From an uncultured Rhodocyclaceae bacterium (GTDB lineage: Bacteria; Pseudomonadota; Gammaproteobacteria; Burkholderiales; Rhodocyclaceae), in NCBI GenBank assembly GCA_937892345.1, contig CALAGF010000261.1, positions 1-51,777 on the forward strand: a stretch of DNA of 51,777 bases, given 5' to 3'. Position 1 is the first letter of the stretch, and each line of letters opens with the position of its first letter. This document shows positions 25,117 through 34,009 of this stretch, one piece after another. The translations under genes and the position numbers were made by a program. A model generated the notes under the pieces. It searched no databases, was not told where the DNA came from, and saw only the letters and a program-made list of their open reading frames with translations.

Positions 25117-26289
25117 AATTCGATAATTCAGGCGTATCTCCACTACCGCCGGCATCGCTTCCGCCACCACGGCAAGTTCTTGCGCCAGTCGCGACAAAAC
25201 CTCGCGCTCGGGAAAATCCGCAGCATCGACCGTCAACTCAACCTCAACCTTGCCGCCGACGTAATGCAGGACCACCCTGCGAAGCAGCGCAGGATCAGGT
25301 ATCAAGCCTTGCAACTCAGCCATCAAGGCTTCCCGGCCCGGCAATTTCACCGCCGACGCATCAGGCTGCAAATCATCCTCGGGATCGACATGAACCAGCA
25401 CATCGAGGACCTCCGGATGAGCACGCAGTACGCGAGCACGCGCGGATTCGGCAATCCGGTGCCCCTCAGACACGGAAATCCTCGCATCCACCTGAATATG
25501 CGCGTCAACCAGGGCCTGATGCGCCATCCGTCGCGTCCGCAACTCATGCAGACCACAAACCCCCGGCGTGGACAACAAGGTGGCGCGAATTTGCTCGACC
25601 TGAGATTCATCCAGCGCGGTATCGATCAACTCCATGATCGCCCCCCACGCCAGACTGCCCCCCATGCGCAGAATCATGAATCCCATCACGACAGCAGCCA
25701 GCGCATCCAGAAATTGCCAGCCCATCAAGGCCCCGCCGATACCGACCACGACCACCAGCGCCGAAGCGGCATCGGCCCGCGTATGCAGTGCATTTGCCGT
25801 CATCAGCTGGGAGCGCAATTTCTCGGCGACATGAATCAGGTAGCGATACAAGCCCTCCTTGGACACCACCGTCAGAATCGCGATCCACAAGGCGGACAAC
25901 TCGACCGAAGGCAGCGCGTCCATAGCGTGCAAATGCTTGCCGGACTCCCAGAGAATACCGGCACCAATCAGGGTCAGCGAGCCCCCCAATGCCAGTGTGG
26001 CTGCCGTTTCGACCCGTGCGTGCCCGTAAGGGTGGGCCCGATCTGCCGGCACCGCACTTTGGTGGCTGGCCCAGATCACCAGAAAATCAGACAGCAGATC
26101 GGAAAATGAGTGCAAGCCATGCGCGATCAGTGACTGGGAATGCGCAAACCAGCCCACGATCAGCTGCGCCACGGTCAGCAGCAGATTGACCAGCACGCTC
26201 ACCCAGGTCGCCCTTTGTGCCTCGCGGGACCGGTCGGCCGCGGTGATTGAAACCTGCTGGACGTGCTCGTGTGCCATGTGCTGTGCCAT
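25105..26289 (-). CDS. Cation diffusion facilitator (CDF) metal transporter
   Basis: The 394-residue inner-membrane protein exports divalent metals (Zn, Fe, Mn, Co or similar) in exchange for protons. Six membrane helices span about residues 25-220. The metal-binding pairs are in HGLHSFSDLLSDF (helix 2) and ALHTRADAASAL (helix 5, HxxxD). A cytoplasmic domain follows, with an extended tail of about 90 residues beyond the usual length of 300 (E. coli FieF). Which metal is carried cannot be read from these motifs. The start at 26289 or the Met four codons later is equally possible. It is divergent from the rhodanese gene with 34 bases between them, and its 3' end carries the distal NtrC site of glnA. 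Confidence 0.9.
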   Translation of the reverse strand: MAQHMAHEHVQQVSITAADRSREAQRATWVSVLVNLLLTVAQLIVGWFAHSQSLIAHGLHSFSDLLSDFLVIWASHQSAVPADRAHPYGHARVETAATLALGGSLTLIGAGILWESGKHLHAMDALPSVELSALWIAILTVVSKEGLYRYLIHVAEKLRSQLMTANALHTRADAASALVVVVGIGGALMGWQFLDALAAVVMGFMILRMGGSLAWGAIMELIDTALDESQVEQIRATLLSTPGVCGLHELRTRRMAHQALVDAHIQVDARISVSEGHRIAESARARVLRAHPEVLDVLVHVDPEDDLQPDASAVKLPGREALMAELQGLIPDPALLRRVVLHYVGGKVEVELTVDAADFPEREVLSRLAQELAVVAEAMPAVVEIRLNYRIAPN

Positions 26290-26323
26290 ATACTGTAGGG
26301 CCTCGATTTTATCAGTGCACCAA

Positions 26324-26776
26324 ATGGGAAAGCTCAGAGAAATACTGGAAGTCGCACATACGCGCGGACAAGCCCTTGGTCGCCCCTATCAGGGTGAGTT
26401 GTTGCCGCATGAGGCCTATGCGCTGCTGCAGGCTGCACCGGGCGCCAAGCTGGTCGATGTGCGCACGCGTGCCGAATGGGACTGGGTTGGCCGCGTCCCG
26501 GGCGCGGTCGAGATTGAATGGAACCAATACCCCGGCGGCGTGCGCAATCCGAACTTCGCCGCAGAACTTCGCCGGCAGGTCGATTCCGAGGCATTAGTGA
26601 TGTTCCTCTGCCGCAGCGGCGTCCGCTCCATCGGTGCGGCGACTGCCGCCATCGAAGCCGGGTTCACCAATTGCTACAACATTCTCGAAGGCTTCGAGGG
26701 TGACAAGGATGCCAACGGTCACCGCAACAAGGTCGGTGGCTGGCGACACGCCGGACTCCCCTGGCATCAGGGATAA
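26324..26776 (+). CDS. Rhodanese-like sulfurtransferase
   Basis: The 150-residue single-domain protein has the rhodanese fold with VDVRTRAEWDWVGRVPGAV and the active-site loop FLCRSGVRSIG, where Cys96 would carry the persulfide. It moves sulfur atoms in the cytoplasm. The donor and acceptor are unknown. Closely related proteins often start, as here, with a LREILEVAHTRG helix before the domain. It is 43 bases ahead of nadA on the same strand. NadA needs an iron-sulfur cluster, so a supporting role is conceivable but unproven. Confidence 0.88.
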   Translation: MGKLREILEVAHTRGQALGRPYQGELLPHEAYALLQAAPGAKLVDVRTRAEWDWVGRVPGAVEIEWNQYPGGVRNPNFAAELRRQVDSEALVMFLCRSGVRSIGAATAAIEAGFTNCYNILEGFEGDKDANGHRNKVGGWRHAGLPWHQG

Positions 26777-26819
26777 TTCTTCTTTTTTACGCGTCGACCG
26801 CAACATTTTCGGAATCAGC

Positions 26820-27917
26820 ATGCAAACCGCAACCATTTCCTTCGATTCGTTCAACACCCTTTCCGATGCCGCCTGCCAGGAACGCATCCGCGCAGCCCGC
26901 GCCAAGCTCGGCAAGCGCGCAGTGATCCTCGGCCACCACTACCAGCGCGCCGATGTCTATCAGCACGCCGACCTGACAGGTGACTCGCTCAAGCTCTCGA
27001 AACTGGCCTCGCAGACGGATTCCGAATACGTCATCTTCTGTGGTGTGCATTTCATGGCCGAAGTCGCCGACATCATGACCGCACCGAACCAGATCGCGAT
27101 TCTTCCCGACCTTGCCGCCGGTTGTTCGATGGCCGACATGGCCAATCTTGCCAAGGTGGCGCGTTGCTGGCGCGAACTGAGCCAGGTACTGAACGCCGAA
27201 GAAGAAATCACGCCGGTCACCTATATCAACTCCGCCGCTGACCTGAAAGCCTTCTGTGGCGAACACGGCGGCATCGTCTGCACCTCATCCAACGCCGCCA
27301 CCATCGCCAAATGGGCTTTCGAACGCCGCCCCAAGGTCCTGTTCTTCCCGGACCAGCACCTGGGCCGCTGGACTGGACACCAGATGGGTTTCCCGATGGA
27401 AGAGATGGTCGTCTGGGACCCGGACCTGGAAATGGGCGGTCTCACGGTCGACCAGATCAAACAGGCAAAAATCCTGCTCTGGAAAGGCCATTGCTCGGTC
27501 CATCAGATGTTCCAGAAATCGCACATCGACGCCTTCCGTGCCAAGTACCCCGACGGTTTGGTGATCGCGCACCCAGAATGCAATTTCGAGGTCTGCGCTG
27601 CCTCAGACTATGTGGGATCGACCGAACACATCGTCAAGACGATCAAGGAAGCCCCCGAAGGCACGCGCTGGCTGGTTGGCACCGAGCTCAACCTGGTCGA
27701 CCGTCTGGCCCGGGAGGTCTTGCCCCAGAACAAGATCGTCCAGTTCATGGCCACCACGGTCTGCATGTGTTCAACGATGCAGCGCATCGACCCGCAACAT
27801 CTGGCCTGGGTTCTGGAGAGCCTGGTCGAAGGCAAGGTCGTCAACCAGATCAAGGTACCCGAGCACGAAGTGAAATTTGCCCGCCTCGCGCTGGACCGCA
27901 TGCTCGACATCTCCTGA
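26820..27917 (+). CDS. nadA: Quinolinate synthase
   Basis: The 365-residue enzyme condenses iminoaspartate with dihydroxyacetone phosphate to quinolinate for NAD synthesis, using a [4Fe-4S] cluster. The three cluster cysteines are in LAAGCSMADM, PECNFEVC and VCMCSTMQ. VILGHHYQRADVYQHADLTGDSL and GVHFMAEVADIM hold substrate-binding residues. The length is close to that of other bacterial NadA proteins. The start has GGAA upstream, and an open frame extending into the rhodanese gene is not used. NadB and NadC are not in the window. The gene is followed 7 bases later by the YbhP-like gene. Confidence 0.96.
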   Translation: MQTATISFDSFNTLSDAACQERIRAARAKLGKRAVILGHHYQRADVYQHADLTGDSLKLSKLASQTDSEYVIFCGVHFMAEVADIMTAPNQIAILPDLAAGCSMADMANLAKVARCWRELSQVLNAEEEITPVTYINSAADLKAFCGEHGGIVCTSSNAATIAKWAFERRPKVLFFPDQHLGRWTGHQMGFPMEEMVVWDPDLEMGGLTVDQIKQAKILLWKGHCSVHQMFQKSHIDAFRAKYPDGLVIAHPECNFEVCAASDYVGSTEHIVKTIKEAPEGTRWLVGTELNLVDRLAREVLPQNKIVQFMATTVCMCSTMQRIDPQHLAWVLESLVEGKVVNQIKVPEHEVKFARLALDRMLDIS

Positions 27918-27924
27918 GCCCCTC

Positions 27925-28683
27925 ATGAGCCAACCCTTGCTGCATATTGCCACCTACAACATCCACAAGGGTTTCTCGCAGTTCAACCGGCGGATGATGG
28001 TGCATGAGCTACGTGAACGCCTGCACAGCCTGAACCCGGACATCATTTTCCTGCAGGAAGTGCAGGGGCTGCACCTTGGGCATGCCGAAAAACATGCCGA
28101 TTGGCCCGGTCGACCGCAACATGAATTTCTGGCTGACGACATCTGGGAATCGGCTTACGGTCGCAACATGATTTACGACCACGGCCACCACGGCAATGCG
28201 ATTTTGTCGCGCTTCCCCATCCTGCACGCCCACAATCAGGATGTAACCCATTTGCAGTTCGAAAAGCGCGGCCTGCTGCACTGCCGGATTGCCTTGCCTG
28301 AAGGCCCGGCGGCGCATTGCGTCTGCGCCCACCTCTCGCTTTTCGGGCGCTCACGGCGCAAGCAGATGGATGCGCTGGCCGATTATCTCGAACACCTCGA
28401 CGAGCCCAATGCGCCGCTGATCGTCGCCGGCGACTTCAACGACTGGCGCAATCATGCCGCCGAGCATCTCGCCCGTCGCCTCGGGCTGCAAGAAGCCTTC
28501 AGCCCCGCCCCCGGACATGCCCCGGCGCGCAGCTTCCCGGCCGCAATGCCGATGTTCCGGCTGGATCGCATCTACATCCGCGGCTTTGCCGTTGCCCGAA
28601 CGGCCATCCATCACGGTGCGCCCTGGTCGGCAATTTCCGACCATGCGGCGCTTTCGGCCTACTTGACGCCCCATGCACGTTGA
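27925..28683 (+). CDS. Endonuclease/exonuclease/phosphatase family protein (YbhP-like)
   Basis: The 252-residue protein has the EEP fold of metal-dependent phosphoester hydrolases. Catalytic blocks are ATYNIHKG, FLQEVQG (metal ligand Glu), GRNMIYDHGHHGNAILSRFP, the VAGDFNDWR Asp-Asn pair and the final SDHAAL His. Its overlap of 11 bases with a cardiolipin synthase gene reproduces the ybhP-ybhO pair of E. coli, so a membrane-lipid role is likely, although the substrate is not known. The start at 27925 lies 7 bases after nadA. Confidence 0.87.
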   Translation: MSQPLLHIATYNIHKGFSQFNRRMMVHELRERLHSLNPDIIFLQEVQGLHLGHAEKHADWPGRPQHEFLADDIWESAYGRNMIYDHGHHGNAILSRFPILHAHNQDVTHLQFEKRGLLHCRIALPEGPAAHCVCAHLSLFGRSRRKQMDALADYLEHLDEPNAPLIVAGDFNDWRNHAAEHLARRLGLQEAFSPAPGHAPARSFPAAMPMFRLDRIYIRGFAVARTAIHHGAPWSAISDHAALSAYLTPHAR

Positions 28684-29863
28684 GGGATTTGTGCCGGGCA
28701 ACCGGCTCACGCTGCTCAATTCCGGCCATCAATACTTTCCGGCGCTGCTTGCCTCAATTGCTCAGGCGCAGCACGAAATCTATCTCGAAAGCTACATCTT
28801 TGCCGACGACCCGATCGGCCACGAAGTCTGCAGCGCGCTGTGCGCAGCTGCCGAGCGCGGCGTCACGGTCAATGTGACGGTCGACGGCTTCGGCGCACGA
28901 AATTTCGCCAGCGATTTCCGTCCCCGCCTCTCTGCGGCGGGGGTCCGCACCTTGTTCTACCGGCCGGAAATCGGCCCCTTCCACTTACGCCGCAGCCGGC
29001 TGCGGCGCCTGCACCGCAAACTGGTGGTGATCGACGGACGGATCGCCTTTATCGGCGGCATCAATATCCTCGACGACAACAACGCGCCAGCCGAGATGCG
29101 TCCTCACTACGACTATGCGGTCAAGGTGGAAGGGCCTGTCCTTGAGCAGATGCATCAGGCAGCACGGCGGATGTGGGAAATTGTGACCTGGGTGAATTTC
29201 AAGCGCCGCTTCCGCCTCAAGCCGCTGAGCACACCCTGCTGCCAGCCCGCTGGCATGCAAGCCGCCATGCTGCGCATTCGCGACAATATCCGTCATCGCA
29301 ACGACATCCAGCACGCTTACATCAATGCCATCAACGCCGCACAAGACGAGATTCTGATTGCCAATGCCTACTTTCTGCCCGGCATTCGTTTTGGTCGTGC
29401 CTTGCGCAATGCCGCCCAGCGCGGGGTCCGGGTCACCATCTTGCTGCAGGGCAAAACCGACCATCTCTTGCTGCGCTCGGCAACGCAAACTCTCTACGCC
29501 GCCGGGCTGGATGCCGGCATCCGGATTTTTGAGTACGAAAAGAGCTTCATGCACGCCAAAGTGGCGGTGATCGACGGCGAATGGGCCACGGTCGGATCGT
29601 CCAACATCGACCCCTTCAGCCTGCTGCTGGCCAAGGAGGCCAACCTCTTCGTGCATGACCGGCAATTTGCCGGCGAACTCCACGCCAGCCTGCACGATGC
29701 CATGCGTGAAGGCGCACGGGAAGTTCTGACCGACGATCTGGTCCGGCAATCCTGGTATGTCCACCTGCTCCGCTGGGGAAGCTACGCCCTCGTCCGCCTG
29801 CTGATCGGGCTGGCCGGCTACGGTGGCCCGCGCCAGTCTGAAACGGATCAACTCAACGAATGA
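28673..29863 (+). CDS. clsB: Cardiolipin synthase B (phospholipase D family)
   Basis: The 396-residue enzyme of the phospholipase D superfamily makes cardiolipin or related phospholipids by phosphatidyl transfer. It has two HKD motifs: LHRKLVVIDGRIAFIGGIN (about residue 118) and MHAKVAVIDGEWATVGSSN (about residue 300). A C-terminal hydrophobic stretch (YALVRLLIGLAGYGG) may contact the membrane. Length and context match E. coli ClsB (YbhO). It overlaps the upstream gene by 11 bases and the convergent gluQ gene by 11 bases at its 3' end. Confidence 0.92.
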   Translation: MHVEGFVPGNRLTLLNSGHQYFPALLASIAQAQHEIYLESYIFADDPIGHEVCSALCAAAERGVTVNVTVDGFGARNFASDFRPRLSAAGVRTLFYRPEIGPFHLRRSRLRRLHRKLVVIDGRIAFIGGINILDDNNAPAEMRPHYDYAVKVEGPVLEQMHQAARRMWEIVTWVNFKRRFRLKPLSTPCCQPAGMQAAMLRIRDNIRHRNDIQHAYINAINAAQDEILIANAYFLPGIRFGRALRNAAQRGVRVTILLQGKTDHLLLRSATQTLYAAGLDAGIRIFEYEKSFMHAKVAVIDGEWATVGSSNIDPFSLLLAKEANLFVHDRQFAGELHASLHDAMREGAREVLTDDLVRQSWYVHLLRWGSYALVRLLIGLAGYGGPRQSETDQLNE

Positions 29864-30782
29864 CCGCTGGCGCAGCAATCAATTGCTGCGCCGGCACCCG
29901 CGCCAGCGACCAGTCGCTCAGCGCCCACGCCCAGACATCAGCCACCGCCATCTGTGCCAACGCTGCGGGCGGAGACTGTCCGAGAAACGCCAGCGCGGCA
30001 TGAAGATTGCGGGCGGCAGACCTTGAGTCCAGTGCTGGCGCCCGCGTTTGTTTCGACCATTTCTCGCCGCGCGCGTTGGCCGCGACCGGCAAGTGCGCGT
30101 AGGCCGGCACGGCGACGCCGAGACGCTCTTGCAACGCGATCTGGCGCGGTGTCGACGCCAGCAAATCCGCGCCGCGCACCACCGCGGTAATCCCCTGAAA
30201 GGCATCGTCGACCGTAACCGCCAACTGATAGGCGAACAGGCCGTCAGCGCGGAGCAAAACGAAATCTCCCACATCACGGTCCAGTGTCTGGCTCACTTTT
30301 CCCTGTAGCGCATCGACAAAACCGGTTTCACCGGAAGGGACGCGAAAGCGCCAGGCCCTGGCGACTCGCCCTGGCGGCAGGCCGGCACGACAGGAACCGG
30401 CATACACCATGCCGCCGTCGATGGCCTGCACATTGGCCGAGTCAGCGATTTCCCTGCGCGAACAGGCACAGGCATAGGCCAGCCCCTGCGCTTTCAAGTA
30501 CTCAAGGGCCTCACGGTACGCATCGGTTCGCCGGCTCTGGTACAGCACAGGACCATCCCAGGCAAAACCATGTGCCTCCAGCACCCGCAGAATGTCGTCT
30601 GCAGCCCCGGGCTGATTGCGGGGAATGTCCACATCTTCCATGCGAACCAGCCACTGCCCGCCGTTGACGCGGGCCTCAAGATAACTACCCAGCGCGGCAA
30701 TCAGGGAACCGAAATGCAAGGCGCCGCTTGGCGAGGGCGCAAAACGGCCACGATAAACGCCGGCCTCCGGCCCTCCACCCAT
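29853..30782 (-). CDS. gluQ: Glutamyl-Q tRNA(Asp) synthetase
   Basis: The 309-residue enzyme is a shortened glutamyl-tRNA synthetase that attaches glutamate to queuosine in the anticodon of tRNA-Asp. It has the HIGH-type motif SPSGALHFGSLIAALGSYLEA, the AxxxxG active-site residues RMEDVDIPR, a zinc-type cluster CACSRREI...YAGSC and a KMSKS-like EKWSKQTRA. It lacks the anticodon-binding domain, as expected for this family. I place the start at 30782 (MGGGPEAGVYRGRFAPSPSG) because the longer form starting at 30836 would overlap the preceding gene by 43 bases. Confidence 0.92.
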   Translation of the reverse strand: MGGGPEAGVYRGRFAPSPSGALHFGSLIAALGSYLEARVNGGQWLVRMEDVDIPRNQPGAADDILRVLEAHGFAWDGPVLYQSRRTDAYREALEYLKAQGLAYACACSRREIADSANVQAIDGGMVYAGSCRAGLPPGRVARAWRFRVPSGETGFVDALQGKVSQTLDRDVGDFVLLRADGLFAYQLAVTVDDAFQGITAVVRGADLLASTPRQIALQERLGVAVPAYAHLPVAANARGEKWSKQTRAPALDSRSAARNLHAALAFLGQSPPAALAQMAVADVWAWALSDWSLARVPAQQLIAAPAVIR

Positions 30783-30793
30783 CCCGGCAGGCG

Positions 30794-32581
30794 TCAGTCC
30801 GCCGACTTCAGACGGGTTTCCGACTCGATCAGCCAACGATCACCCTGCTTGGAAAGCACAAAAATCTTGCGGCTACGATCAGTCACGCTCAAGGATTTGA
30901 ACACCTGCACCACCTCAAGCTCGGCAAAACCTTCCTCGTTGAAATGGAGGGAAGGATTCTCAAGCGTAATGCCTGTCGGCAGTTTGCGACCGGCGATATT
31001 CGCTTCACGATCCTGCTTCCATTCGGCGATATCCTTCAAACCGGTACGCGGCTTGAAAGTCGGCGAGTAGGTCGCGAAATAAGCCGGCATATCCTTGGCA
31101 GTCCAAGCCTTGCGCCATGCTTCCATGGTTGCCATCACAGCGGCTTCCTCTCCTTTGGGCGCAGGAGCCAGACTGGGTGCGACTGCTTTTTCAGCAGATT
31201 TTTCAACCGGCTTTGCTGCGGGCTTCGCCGCTGGAGGAGTGGTTTTTTCAACCACCGGCGCAACTGCCGGCTTGCTCTTCGGCGGTGTAGCAGTGGCAAC
31301 GCCCGGCCCACCCACCAAAGGATCTGTGAGCATTTTTTCAGCTTCGATGAACCAGCGTCCCCCTTGCGAGGACATCAGGAAGTACTTGCGATTGCTCTCA
31401 ACCACGGGACCCGAGCGATAGTGCTGATCAAATCGCACATCGGCCATGCCTTCCGGGGTGAACAACACGACCGGATTTTCCACCTTGATCTCGATCGGCA
31501 ACTTGCGGCCGGCGATATTTTTCTCGCGGTCCGCACGCCACTCGGCCACATCCTTGTAAGAGGCACGCGGTTTGAAAGTTGGCGAATAGGTCGCCATGTA
31601 GGTCTTCATATCCTTGGCAACCCACGCAGTGCGCCAGCTTTCGAGAACCTTCAGCACGGCCTCCGCCTGCGCGGTATCACCGCTGTCAGCCATCGGCACC
31701 TGCGCAGCGGGTGCAGCCGTTGTTTGCGCCGAGGCTTCTACGGCCGGCAAGGAGATTTCAGGCGCCTTTTCCGGTGTTTTCGGTGCAGGTTCTTTGACCG
31801 GCAGCGACGGAGGTGTCGCATCGGTTACGGCTGGCGGCTGTTCCAGCGCTTGAGCTGCCGCCGGGGCAATCGCTGCTGCGGCAACACCGGCGGCAACTGC
31901 GAGCTCGGGCGCGACAGAGGGCAGTGCCTGCATGACGGGTGGCGCCTCGACGGGGGCAGCACTGGCGACAACAGACGATGCTAGGGGAGGTTTCGCAACC
32001 GTTTCCTTGATGGCAGGGGCCTCACCCTTGGCCGCAGGAGTCGGCACCGGCGCAGGTGACTCACCGGTCACCACAGCGCGCAACAGGGAATGGCGTTGTG
32101 CCAGACGGGCATTACCCGGATCCAGCTTCAAGGCACTGGACATCGCCAGATCAGCGAGATTGGCGTAAACCATGCCCAGATTTTCGCTGGCCATTGCGTA
32201 AGTCGGTTCAAGCCGCAGGGCTTCTTCAAAGTCCTGGGCAGCGGCCGTGTATTGCGACAGCCGGGTGCGCGCGACCCCCCGATTGTTGTGCAGGGCGGCA
32301 ACACCCGGAAAACTGGCAATCATCTTGTCGAGATGGGCAGCCGCCTCGGCAAACAGATTGCGATCCATCATCGAGAGTGCCTTGAGGTAACGCAACTGGA
32401 AATCTTCAGGTGTTTTCGCCAAGGCTTCATCAAGTGCCTTGCTTGCGGCTTCCGCCTGTCCCGCCTGCATCAGGGCCACTATTTTGGCCTGCTCTGCTTC
32501 TTGCAAAGCTGCCACTGGCATGGCCACTACCAAGAGCGCAGCAAGCAGCGCTGGAACAAGTCGTTTCTTGTTATGCATCAT
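30794..32581 (-). CDS. TPR protein with two Cds6-like (NTF2-like) C-terminal domains
   Basis: The 595-residue protein has a signal peptide (ALLAALLVVAMPVAA), TPR-like helices (about 30-155), a long Ala/Pro-rich linker, and then two copies of a domain of about 110 residues (about 305-420 and 480-590) joined by a second Ala/Pro/Lys linker. Each copy contains a W-x-x-A-W core, YSPTFKPR, EW..DRE.NIAGRKLP and a closing GRW or DRW motif. I recognise this as the Cds6-type domain found at the C-terminus of some L,D-transpeptidases in betaproteobacteria. No transpeptidase domain is present, so enzymatic activity is not predicted. It is probably periplasmic. GGGGAA before the first ATG supports the start. 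It lies 12 bases upstream of gluQ. Confidence 0.72.
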   Translation of the reverse strand: MMHNKKRLVPALLAALLVVAMPVAALQEAEQAKIVALMQAGQAEAASKALDEALAKTPEDFQLRYLKALSMMDRNLFAEAAAHLDKMIASFPGVAALHNNRGVARTRLSQYTAAAQDFEEALRLEPTYAMASENLGMVYANLADLAMSSALKLDPGNARLAQRHSLLRAVVTGESPAPVPTPAAKGEAPAIKETVAKPPLASSVVASAAPVEAPPVMQALPSVAPELAVAAGVAAAAIAPAAAQALEQPPAVTDATPPSLPVKEPAPKTPEKAPEISLPAVEASAQTTAAPAAQVPMADSGDTAQAEAVLKVLESWRTAWVAKDMKTYMATYSPTFKPRASYKDVAEWRADREKNIAGRKLPIEIKVENPVVLFTPEGMADVRFDQHYRSGPVVESNRKYFLMSSQGGRWFIEAEKMLTDPLVGGPGVATATPPKSKPAVAPVVEKTTPPAAKPAAKPVEKSAEKAVAPSLAPAPKGEEAAVMATMEAWRKAWTAKDMPAYFATYSPTFKPRTGLKDIAEWKQDREANIAGRKLPTGITLENPSLHFNEEGFAELEVVQVFKSLSVTDRSRKIFVLSKQGDRWLIESETRLKSAD

Positions 32582-32662
32582 TTCCCCGGGAATCGCGATT
32601 TACACCTGTTGATGTCGCCTGATTATACACAGAGCCTGTTGCAGCCATGGCGGAGGAAGGAC

Positions 32663-34009
32663 TCACATCGCCTCTTTCCATTTGAGTGCAGCATAGCGTT
32701 GCAAACGCAGTGTCGCACTCCAGTAATCCGCGGGCAGCCCGGCCTTTTCCTTCAAGGCGGAGAGAAACACGGCGGGCGTCGGCAACTGTTCCCACACCTG
32801 AGGCAAGTAGGTCGAGCGATGCCGCCCCTCTTCCAGGATGACGCCATCGATGCCGGGACGCAGCACCGCCAGCGCTTCGGCTTCATCGGCAAAGTGTATG
32901 GGTTCCGGCGGCGTGAGCAAGGAAACTTCGACCCGCAAGGTATCCAGCTCTCCGGCACTCAGCGCCGGGAAACGCGGATCGTTGAATGCCGCCGCCTGCG
33001 CATTGTGAATCACGTCATCCACCAGACGGCGATGTGCTTGCAAACTGCCGATACACCCCCGCAAACGCCCTGCTTTGGTCAGCGTCACAAAACAGGCGGC
33101 GGTTTCATGCAGGGCCGGCAAATCGGGGACGCTGGGCGCAGGCGCGCCAAATCGGGCCTCGATGATGCCGCGAGCGATGCGCAACAACACCTCCCCCAGC
33201 GCTGCCTGAGCATCCTGATACGCAATGGCGGCATAGCCCACCACACGGTCCTTGCTGCCTGCGGTATCGCCGGAATTGCGCAGGTCAATCAGCCGGGAGT
33301 GCAGCCCCCGGCGCACGGCCACCTCGAGAAAACCATTGAGCGGGAAGGCGCCACAGGCCTGTTTTCCGTTCAGTCCGGCATTGAACGCCAGCAGCTGCGC
33401 CACTGTCGCCTGATCCATCGTACCGGCTTGAGCGTAAGGCAGGTAATGGGAAAGATCGGTACTCAAAACAATCAGCGTTTCACTATCCCCCCAACACGCA
33501 TCGAGCAAGGCTGCAACTTGCGCTGGCGCGGTCCGGCCGACGGCAACCGGGAGGATGGGCGTACCGGGCTGCAAGACCGTCTGCAAAAAGGGCAGCTGCA
33601 CTTCAAGCGCGTGTTCTGCCGCATGCGGCGCATCATCAAGGACAGCCAGGCCGGCGGATTGCAATTTCAGCGCCAACTCGCGGTCGACCGGTGAAATGCC
33701 CAATGGCGACGCCCAATGCGTTGCTTGCGGTACCGCCATCCCCTCCAGGGCAACCCGATGCGCCGGCCCGAGCAAGATGACGCGCCGGATCCGCTGACGC
33801 TGGCTGATCAGACTGGCATAGAGCCGCGCCGCGGTCGAGCCGGAATACACATAGCCGGCATGCGGCACCAGGACAACTTTCAGTCCCGGCAGATCCGGGG
33901 CCGGCGCCTCGCCCAGCAGCGCGAGCAGTTGCTGGCGCAGTGCCGCCGGTACCTGCGGATAAAAGCTGCCGGCGACTGCCGGCGAACGAATGGCTGGGTT
34001 TGTATTCAC
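32663..34009 (-). CDS. MEMO1-AMMECR1 fusion (AmmeMemoRadiSam B and A)
   Basis: The 448-residue protein joins a MEMO1 domain (about 1-260; AmmeMemoRadiSam B) and an AMMECR1 domain (about 280-448; AmmeMemoRadiSam A). The first has the dioxygenase-like histidines in VPHAGYVYSG, PHAAEHALEVQLPFL and STDLSHYLPY. The second has the hallmark LRGCIGSL. These proteins normally come with a radical SAM enzyme, which is not seen here. The function of the set is unknown. The start codon is GTG at 34009 and overlaps the stop of the giant TPR-GT9 gene (GTGA), implying coupled translation with it. Confidence 0.9.
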   Translation of the reverse strand: MNTNPAIRSPAVAGSFYPQVPAALRQQLLALLGEAPAPDLPGLKVVLVPHAGYVYSGSTAARLYASLISQRQRIRRVILLGPAHRVALEGMAVPQATHWASPLGISPVDRELALKLQSAGLAVLDDAPHAAEHALEVQLPFLQTVLQPGTPILPVAVGRTAPAQVAALLDACWGDSETLIVLSTDLSHYLPYAQAGTMDQATVAQLLAFNAGLNGKQACGAFPLNGFLEVAVRRGLHSRLIDLRNSGDTAGSKDRVVGYAAIAYQDAQAALGEVLLRIARGIIEARFGAPAPSVPDLPALHETAACFVTLTKAGRLRGCIGSLQAHRRLVDDVIHNAQAAAFNDPRFPALSAGELDTLRVEVSLLTPPEPIHFADEAEALAVLRPGIDGVILEEGRHRSTYLPQVWEQLPTPAVFLSALKEKAGLPADYWSATLRLQRYAALKWKEAM

